Positions 59,988 to 64,000 of a DNA stretch of 64,000 nucleotides are shown piece after piece. The stretch lies in contig NZ_JBKFEY010000001.1 in NCBI RefSeq assembly GCF_046507575.1, forward strand, positions 620,001-684,000. Reading direction: 5' to 3'. Made by a program: the position numbers and the translations under genes. Numbering within the stretch: the stretch's first letter is position 1; the number at the start of each line of letters is the position of its first letter. This stretch comes from Pontitalea aquivivens (lineage in GTDB: Bacteria; Pseudomonadota; Alphaproteobacteria; Rhodobacterales; Rhodobacteraceae). A model generated the notes under the pieces. That model was not told where the DNA came from. It saw only the letters and a list, made by a program, of their open reading frames with translations, and searched no databases.

Positions 59988-60242
59988 ATGACAATGACAG
60001 AACACGACAGCCTGTCCGGCAAAGGGCAGGGATCAGACCGGCCCCGGCGCCTGCCGGGCCTGACCATCGCGGTTCCGACCTGGCGCCTCCTGGGCATTGG
60101 CCGCGCACCTGCCATCCGCGCTGATGACCGTCAGGTGACCCGCGAACAGATCCGTGAACTGTTTTCCGCGGAACTGTCCAACGGCCCCGAACCGGCCGCC
60201 TCGACCGGCGTCTGGTCGCGCATGGGGCGCCCGCGCGGCTGA
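59988..60242 (+). CDS. Small hypothetical protein (84 residues)
   Basis: The product begins MTMTEHDSLSGKGQGSDRPR and has RLPGLTIAVPTWRLLGIGRAPAIRADDRQVTREQIRELF. I do not recognise a family. There is no signal peptide or membrane segment. The frame has a plausible ribosome site (ggggaa) and a promoter-like AT-rich patch upstream, which supports it as real. It converges with the ribbon-helix-helix gene, whose stop is 8 bases away. Confidence 0.55.
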   Translation: MTMTEHDSLSGKGQGSDRPRRLPGLTIAVPTWRLLGIGRAPAIRADDRQVTREQIRELFSAELSNGPEPAASTGVWSRMGRPRG

Positions 60243-60249
60243 CCCCGCA

Positions 60250-60480
60250 TCAATCCACCGTCCGTGTGCGGCGACGCAAGTCGGCCAGAACAAACAGCCG
60301 CAAGGCCGTAGCCAGTCCCGTCCCGGGCGCGCGCGCGGCATCTATGGCGCTGGCCAGTTCATTCAGCCCCTGGCCTTCGCGCGCGGCAATCTCGCGGAAG
60401 GCCTGCCAGAATTCATCCTCCAGCGACACGCTCGTGCGGTGCCCGCCCAGTGTCAGCGATCGCTTGACCGGCCGGCTCAT
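60250..60480 (-). CDS. Ribbon-helix-helix domain protein
   Basis: This 76-residue protein of the RHH_4 type has the motif HRTSVSLEDEFWQAFREIAAREG, a beta strand followed by two helices as in MetJ/Arc-like DNA-binding proteins. The second half is LNELASAIDAARAPGTGLATALRLFVLADLR. Its start overlaps the DUF4169 gene stop by ATGA, so the two form an operon. The target is unknown. Confidence 0.85.
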   Translation of the reverse strand: MSRPVKRSLTLGGHRTSVSLEDEFWQAFREIAAREGQGLNELASAIDAARAPGTGLATALRLFVLADLRRRTRTVD

Positions 60481-60659
60481 TCCGCCTCATCGCGCCGATG
60501 CGCCTCCCAAAGCCGCGCCTCGCGCTCGGCCTCGTCCGCATCGCGCCTCCGCTCGGCCTTGCTGCGCCCGAATTTCGCGGCATTCGCATCCGCCTGCGCG
60601 CGCTTTTTCGCGCGGTCCTGCTGCTTGCGAAACTGATTGAGGTTGGTGATCTTCGTCAT
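60477..60659 (-). CDS. DUF4169 family small protein
   Basis: This 60-residue, highly charged helical protein begins MTKITNLNQFRKQQDRAKKR and continues AQADANAAKFGRSKAERRRD. That N-terminus is the hallmark of DUF4169. The ATG at 60659 is preferred over 60689 because the conserved sequence begins there. It is first in a two-gene operon with the ribbon-helix-helix gene. Function is unknown. Confidence 0.85.
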   Translation of the reverse strand: MTKITNLNQFRKQQDRAKKRAQADANAAKFGRSKAERRRDADEAEREARLWEAHRRDEAE

Positions 60660-60729
60660 GGCCCCACATTGCCACGCCCGCCGGATCAAGAAAAGGGCCC
60701 GGCCGTCCGGTGGCGCCCCTGCCCGGTAC

Positions 60730-60800
60730 TGCTTTCATCTTGCCCGAAATACCTCGGGGTGAATTGGCCGCAGGCCAAGAGGGGCGGCGCCCCTTGCCCC
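60730..60800. repeat. Dispersed GC-rich repeat, copy 6
   Basis: The reverse-oriented core (ctttcatcttgcccgaaata then cctcgggg) is followed by aattggccgcaggccaa (perfect ttggcc/ggccaa palindrome) and a G/C palindrome gaggggcggcgccccttg. It lies in the gap between the DUF4169 operon and ndk. Confidence 0.55.
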
Positions 60801-60916
60801 CGGGGCGCATCGCGCGGCGGGGGCTTTTCATCGTGCCAGCCCCGTGTTAGCAGGCGCCACAACGCGCGCCGGGGGACCGGCGCACCCGTAACCATTCCAA
60901 TCGAAAGGCCAGCGCC

Positions 60917-61339
60917 ATGGCGATCGAACGCACGCTTTCCATCATCAAACCCGATGCAACCCGCCGCAACCTCACCGGCAAGATCAATGCCAAGTTCGAG
61001 GAAGCGGGTCTGCGCATCGTCGCGCAAAAGCGCATCAAGCTGTCGCTGGAACAGGCCGGCAAATTCTACGAAGTGCACAAGGAACGCCCCTTCTATGGCG
61101 AATTGTGCGAATTCATGGCGTCTGAACCGGTCGTCGTGCAGGTTCTGGAAGGCGAAGGCGCCATTGCCAAGAACCGCGAAGTGATGGGCGCGACCAACCC
61201 CGCGCAGGCCGCCGAAGGCACGATCCGCAAGGAATTCGCGCTCTCGGTCGGGGAAAACTCGGTCCACGGTTCGGATGCACCCGAAACCGCGGCGCAGGAA
61301 ATCGCCTTCTTCTTCTCGGGGCTGGAACTGGTCGGCTAA
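60917..61339 (+). CDS. ndk: Nucleoside diphosphate kinase
   Basis: It transfers phosphate between nucleoside tri- and diphosphates through a phospho-histidine. The 140-residue product begins MAIERTLSIIKPDATRRN and has the active-site His in ENSVHGSDAPETAAQEIAFFF, the NDK signature, and GEGAIAKNREVMGATNPAQAAEGTIRKEFA in the nucleotide loop. A strong terminator follows 62 bases after the stop. Confidence 0.97.
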   Translation: MAIERTLSIIKPDATRRNLTGKINAKFEEAGLRIVAQKRIKLSLEQAGKFYEVHKERPFYGELCEFMASEPVVVQVLEGEGAIAKNREVMGATNPAQAAEGTIRKEFALSVGENSVHGSDAPETAAQEIAFFFSGLELVG

Positions 61340-61401
61340 GACCGCCGCACAAGACCACAGCCCCGGGGCCTGCAACCGGGGCCTGCAAGGGCAAGGATCG
61401 G

Positions 61402-61428
61402 GGCCGCCTCTGTCGGGGCGGCCTTTTT
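61402..61428 (+). terminator. Rho-independent terminator after ndk
   Basis: GGCCGCC (61402-61408) pairs with GGCGGCC (61417-61423) around an 8-base loop and is followed by TTTTT. A 13-base direct repeat CCGGGGCCTGCAA (61363, 61376) precedes it. Lying between convergent genes, it may serve nsrR too. Confidence 0.75.
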
Positions 61429-61451
61429 GCTGCGCCTTTGCCGGGCCTGTC

Positions 61452-61940
61452 TCAGGGGGCGGGTCCGGGCATGCGGGGCCCGGGGCAGGGCGGGGCCGCC
61501 AGGGTGGCGGGCAGGCGCAACAGTGCCTCAAGCGCGCAATTGTCCGTCACCAGATCGGCCAGCGTCACCGGGTCCAGCGCGCCATAAAAAGCATCCAGCG
61601 CGGTTTGCAGCGCGTGGCGGAACCGGCAGGCCGCGCTGAGCGGGCAGGTGCTGGTTTCGGGGTCGAAACACTCCGCAAAGGGCACGCCCGCCTCAAAGGC
61701 GCGCAGCACCTCGCCCACGCCGATCCGGCCCATCGGCCGGGCCAGCCGCAGCCCGCCGCAGCGACCGCGCTGGGTTTCCAGAAACCCCTTTTGCGCCAGT
61801 GTGTTGATCACCTGCGCCAGATGGTTTTCCGAGGCATTGCACAGTTCGGCAATCTCATGTTTGCGCACGATCCGCCCGTCATTGACGGCGCAAAACATCA
61901 AGGTGCGTATCGCAAGATTGCTTCGGGTCGTCAGTCGCAT
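61452..61940 (-). CDS. Rrf2-family iron-sulfur regulator, NsrR-like
   Basis: This 162-residue winged-helix regulator begins MRLTTRSNLAIRTLMFCAVN and has the recognition region IAELCNASENHLAQVINTLAQKGFLETQRGRCGGLRLA. Three cysteines of the kind that hold the Fe-S cluster are at AECFDPETSTCPLSAACRF, and the C-terminus FYGALDPVTLADLV resembles NsrR, the nitric-oxide-sensing repressor. It is divergent from the sulfide:quinone oxidoreductase gene. NsrR, RirA or another Rrf2 type cannot be separated with certainty. Confidence 0.85.
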   Translation of the reverse strand: MRLTTRSNLAIRTLMFCAVNDGRIVRKHEIAELCNASENHLAQVINTLAQKGFLETQRGRCGGLRLARPMGRIGVGEVLRAFEAGVPFAECFDPETSTCPLSAACRFRHALQTALDAFYGALDPVTLADLVTDNCALEALLRLPATLAAPPCPGPRMPGPAP

Positions 61941-61999
61941 TCCGCGCCCCCCAAGGGCCTGTCAAAGTAACAGTCTAGCGCCGCCCGGGCCTTTGCGAC

Positions 62000-62045
62000 T
62001 TGATCAAGATCAGGCGTTCACGCGGGATTCATTGATTTGGGTCAA
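62000..62045. promoter_or_regulatory. Two FNR/Dnr-like boxes in the nsrR-like/sqr divergent region
   Basis: TTGAT-TTGG-GTCAA (62032-62045) matches the FNR pattern at 9 of 10 positions; TTGAT-CAAG-ATCAG (62000-62013) also matches at 9 of 10. The centres are 32 bases apart, about three helical turns, so two dimers could sit on the same face of the DNA. They lie 54-99 bases before the sqr start and 60 or more from the regulator start. Confidence 0.6.
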
Positions 62046-62098
62046 ATGCATCATTTCGAAGGTATGTTAATCTTTGAATATAAACGCGGAGGACATGC

Positions 62099-63460
62099 AT
62101 GGACACGAAGGCTTTTCCGACCTCGCGGCGGGCGTTTCTGGGGCTTGCCGGCGGGGCGGCGGCGGTGCTGGGGGTCAGTGCCGGGCCGGTGGCGGCGGCG
62201 AAGGTGCGCACCAGCGCCAAGATCGTGATCGTCGGCTCGGGCGCGGGGGGGACGGCGCTTGCCAACCGCCTGAGCGAACGGCTGGACGGCGCGCAGATCA
62301 CCATCGTCGACGGGCGCAAACAGCATTGGTATCAGCCCGGCTTCACGCTGATCGCGGCAGGGCTGAAGCCTGCGTCCTATTCGGTATCGGGCACCGGCGA
62401 CTGGCTGCCCAGGGGGGTGACCTGGCTGGCCGAATATGCCGCCGGGATCGACCCCGAGGCGAAGGTGGTCACCACCGCGGGCGGCACGAATCTGCCCTAT
62501 GATTTCCTGGTCGTGGCCACGGGGCTGACGCTGGACTGGGCCGGGGTTGAAGGGTTCTCGCTGGACATGGTGGGCAAGGACGGGATCGGCGCGCTCTATG
62601 CCGGCCCCGATTACGCCGAGGCCACCTGGCGCGAGATGGACCGCTTTACCGATACCGGGGGCGTGGCGCTGTTCGGCCGGCCCGCGACGGAAATGAAATG
62701 CGCGGGCGCGCCGCTGAAATACACCTTCCTGACCGACGATTATCTGCGCCGCAAGGGCACGCGCGACAAGTCGCAGATCGTCTATGCGGCCAACAACAAG
62801 GCGCTGTTCGGCGTGCCAATCGTGAATGAGAAGGTGAAACTTCTGTTCCGCGACCGCGGTGTCGATGTGCGCTATGACCACGTTCTGACCGGGATCGATG
62901 CGTCCAGCAAGACCGCCTATTTCAAGACGCCCGAGGTCAGCGCGATCAACCCCGATGGCACCGTGACGGTCACCCCGGGCACGACCGAGTCGATCAAGTT
63001 CGATTTCACCAATGTGATTCCGCCGCAGCGTGCACCCGGGGTGGTGCGCGAATCGGGTCTGTCCTGGGCGGACAAATGGGTCGGTCAGGGCTGGATCGAG
63101 GTCGATCAATCGACCCTGCGCCATCTGCGCTACCCGGATGTCTTTGGCGTGGGCGACATCAACGGCGTGCCCAAGGGCAAGACCGCGGCTTCGGCCAAAT
63201 GGCACGTTCCGGTGGTCGAGGATCATCTGGTCGCCGCCATCCAGGGGCGCGAGGGTACCGCGGTCTTCAATGGCTATACCTCATGCCCGATGATCACCCG
63301 GATCGGGCGCGCGATGCTGATCGAGTTCGACTACAAGGACAATCTGGTGCCGTCCTTCCCCGGGGTGATCGCGCCGCTGGAAGAGCTGTGGATTTCCTGG
63401 CTGATGAAGGAAATCGCCCTGAAACCCACCTATAACGCGATGCTGCGCGGCAAGGCCTGA
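62099..63460 (+). CDS. sqr: Sulfide:quinone oxidoreductase with Tat signal peptide
   Basis: This FAD enzyme oxidises sulfide and passes electrons to the quinone pool. The 453-residue product begins with a twin-arginine signal SRRAFLGLAGGAAAVLG (about 9-25), then the FAD loop VIVGSGAGGTALANRLSERL. The redox cysteines are in MKCAGAPLKYTFL (C201) and GYTSCPMITRIGRAMLIEFDY (C396), the two that carry the trisulfide in type II SQR; FGVGDINGVPKGKTAAS is the second FAD motif. Family members of this type usually lack a Tat signal, so export is notable. It is divergent from an Rrf2 regulator and followed 11 bases later by a DUF5368 gene. Confidence 0.85.
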   Translation: MDTKAFPTSRRAFLGLAGGAAAVLGVSAGPVAAAKVRTSAKIVIVGSGAGGTALANRLSERLDGAQITIVDGRKQHWYQPGFTLIAAGLKPASYSVSGTGDWLPRGVTWLAEYAAGIDPEAKVVTTAGGTNLPYDFLVVATGLTLDWAGVEGFSLDMVGKDGIGALYAGPDYAEATWREMDRFTDTGGVALFGRPATEMKCAGAPLKYTFLTDDYLRRKGTRDKSQIVYAANNKALFGVPIVNEKVKLLFRDRGVDVRYDHVLTGIDASSKTAYFKTPEVSAINPDGTVTVTPGTTESIKFDFTNVIPPQRAPGVVRESGLSWADKWVGQGWIEVDQSTLRHLRYPDVFGVGDINGVPKGKTAASAKWHVPVVEDHLVAAIQGREGTAVFNGYTSCPMITRIGRAMLIEFDYKDNLVPSFPGVIAPLEELWISWLMKEIALKPTYNAMLRGKA

Positions 63461-63471
63461 GGAGACGGAAC

Positions 63472-63828
63472 ATGAAGGAACTTACACTGGGCATGTTGCT
63501 GGCCGTCTTCGAGGAAATCTTCGGACGCGGCCTGTTCTGGACCATGGTCGCGGTGGCGGCGGTGGTGACGGTGCTTTACCTCTATGTGCTGATCCGCGAC
63601 CGGCACCTGTCGGCGCGCAAATTCCTGCTGGCGCAGCTGTTCATGCCGGTGGGCGCCATCGCGGCGGTGGTTTTCGTGCAAAAGGTCACGAATTCCGGCT
63701 TTGGCGACATTGGCGGGCCGATCGACTGGCTGGTGCTGCTGGGCGTGGCGGCGGCGGGCGCCATCGGGCTTGCGATCCTGGTCTATACCGCGCAGTCCCT
63801 GTTCACCGGCAGGCGCACCCAGTCCTGA
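63472..63828 (+). CDS. DUF5368 family membrane protein
   Basis: This 118-residue inner-membrane protein has three hydrophobic helices (LFWTMVAVAAVVTVLYLYVL, FMPVGAIAAVVFVQKV, WLVLLGVAAAGAIGLAILVYT) and the N-terminus MKELTLGMLLAVFEEIFGRG typical of DUF5368. Function is unknown. The 11-base gap after sqr with gaggagac upstream shows one transcript, so it may help anchor or connect the oxidoreductase to the membrane. A terminator follows. Confidence 0.82.
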   Translation: MKELTLGMLLAVFEEIFGRGLFWTMVAVAAVVTVLYLYVLIRDRHLSARKFLLAQLFMPVGAIAAVVFVQKVTNSGFGDIGGPIDWLVLLGVAAAGAIGLAILVYTAQSLFTGRRTQS

Positions 63829-63866
63829 CGCGGCGCGGCCTTTGCCGCCCGCAAGATGCGATCGCA

Positions 63867-63897
63867 CCGGCGCCCATGCGGGGGCGCCGGTTTTTTT
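63867..63897 (+). terminator. Rho-independent terminator after the sqr-DUF5368 operon
   Basis: CCGGCGCCC (63867-63875) pairs with GGGCGCCGG (63882-63890) and is followed by seven T residues. The last 100 bases of the window after it contain only GC-rich DNA without a gene I can support. Confidence 0.9.
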
Positions 63898-64000
63898 CGG
63901 GCACCGGGGTCATGCACGATGTCCGGGCGGGGGCAGGGGCCAGGCGGGGCCGGGGGCAACGCCCCTGAAACCACAGGCTGCGGCGGCGCGCAGGCCGCCA

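Noticed and set aside
63783..63974. Reverse-strand frame at the window end
   Set aside because: It covers the sqr-operon terminator and has a low-complexity translation.

Overview
The window is chromosomal DNA from a high-GC alphaproteobacterium, most likely a member of the Rhodobacterales (Rhodobacteraceae/Paracoccaceae). The evidence is the C4-pathway 5-aminolevulinate synthase HemA, a ChpT phosphotransferase beside proA, ornithine-lipid genes olsBA, short DUF1127/DUF3553/DUF4169/DUF5368 proteins typical of the group, and several TTGAN-N4-NTCAA boxes as used by FnrL/Dnr regulators. Species cannot be named from sequence alone.

Layout. 0-17 kb is housekeeping: end of obgE, proB, an M20 peptidase, hemA behind an FNR-type box, a RodZ-like protein, ispG, a DsbA-like thioredoxin, an aminotransferase, the amidase/PBP1A/RF2 run, a DUF2189 membrane protein and chrA. 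17-27 kb is a catabolic unit: an AraC regulator (with an apparent frameshift near its start) divergent from hyuB-hyuA and a complete branched-chain-type ABC importer. 27-34 kb holds small proteins, a bactofilin, lon behind a heat-shock-like promoter, an orphan histidine kinase, a metallo-beta-lactamase-fold hydrolase and tRNA-Asn. 34.4-45.5 kb looks accessory: a less GC-rich GT25 glycosyltransferase, a decayed IS transposase fragment, then a complete type I-E CRISPR-Cas operon (cas3, cas8e, cas11, cas7, cas5, cas6e, cas1, cas2) followed by a 14-repeat array with 32-nt spacers.

45.5-54 kb has a small cytochrome c, a cold-shock gene cut short by a nonsense codon, plsC, a glycoside-hydrolase-like protein, and an anaerobic ubiquinone cluster: a Crp/Fnr-type regulator, ubiV-ubiU-ubiT, and divergent ubiD-ubiX, with FNR-type boxes before the regulator and in the ubiT/ubiD divergent promoter. 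54-64 kb has a thioesterase, a pirin, two nearly identical tRNA-Asp genes (the first enclosed by an inverted repeat), proA, chpT, olsB-olsA, small regulators, ndk, and an Rrf2/NsrR-like regulator divergent from a Tat-signal sulfide:quinone oxidoreductase and a DUF5368 membrane protein.

Two themes link the genes. The first is oxygen-responsive respiration: hemA, ubiUVT/ubiDX, the Crp/Fnr regulator, the sqr promoter and one small ORF all sit behind TTGAN-N4-NTCAA boxes. The second is a dispersed GC-rich intergenic repeat (six copies recognised) found at gene ends. I did not find a convincing wholly new system. The most unusual items are the tRNA-Asp-enclosing inverted repeat, the Rrf2-sqr-DUF5368 locus with a double FNR-like promoter, the repeat family, and two apparently recent gene-breaking mutations (araC frameshift, csp nonsense codon).
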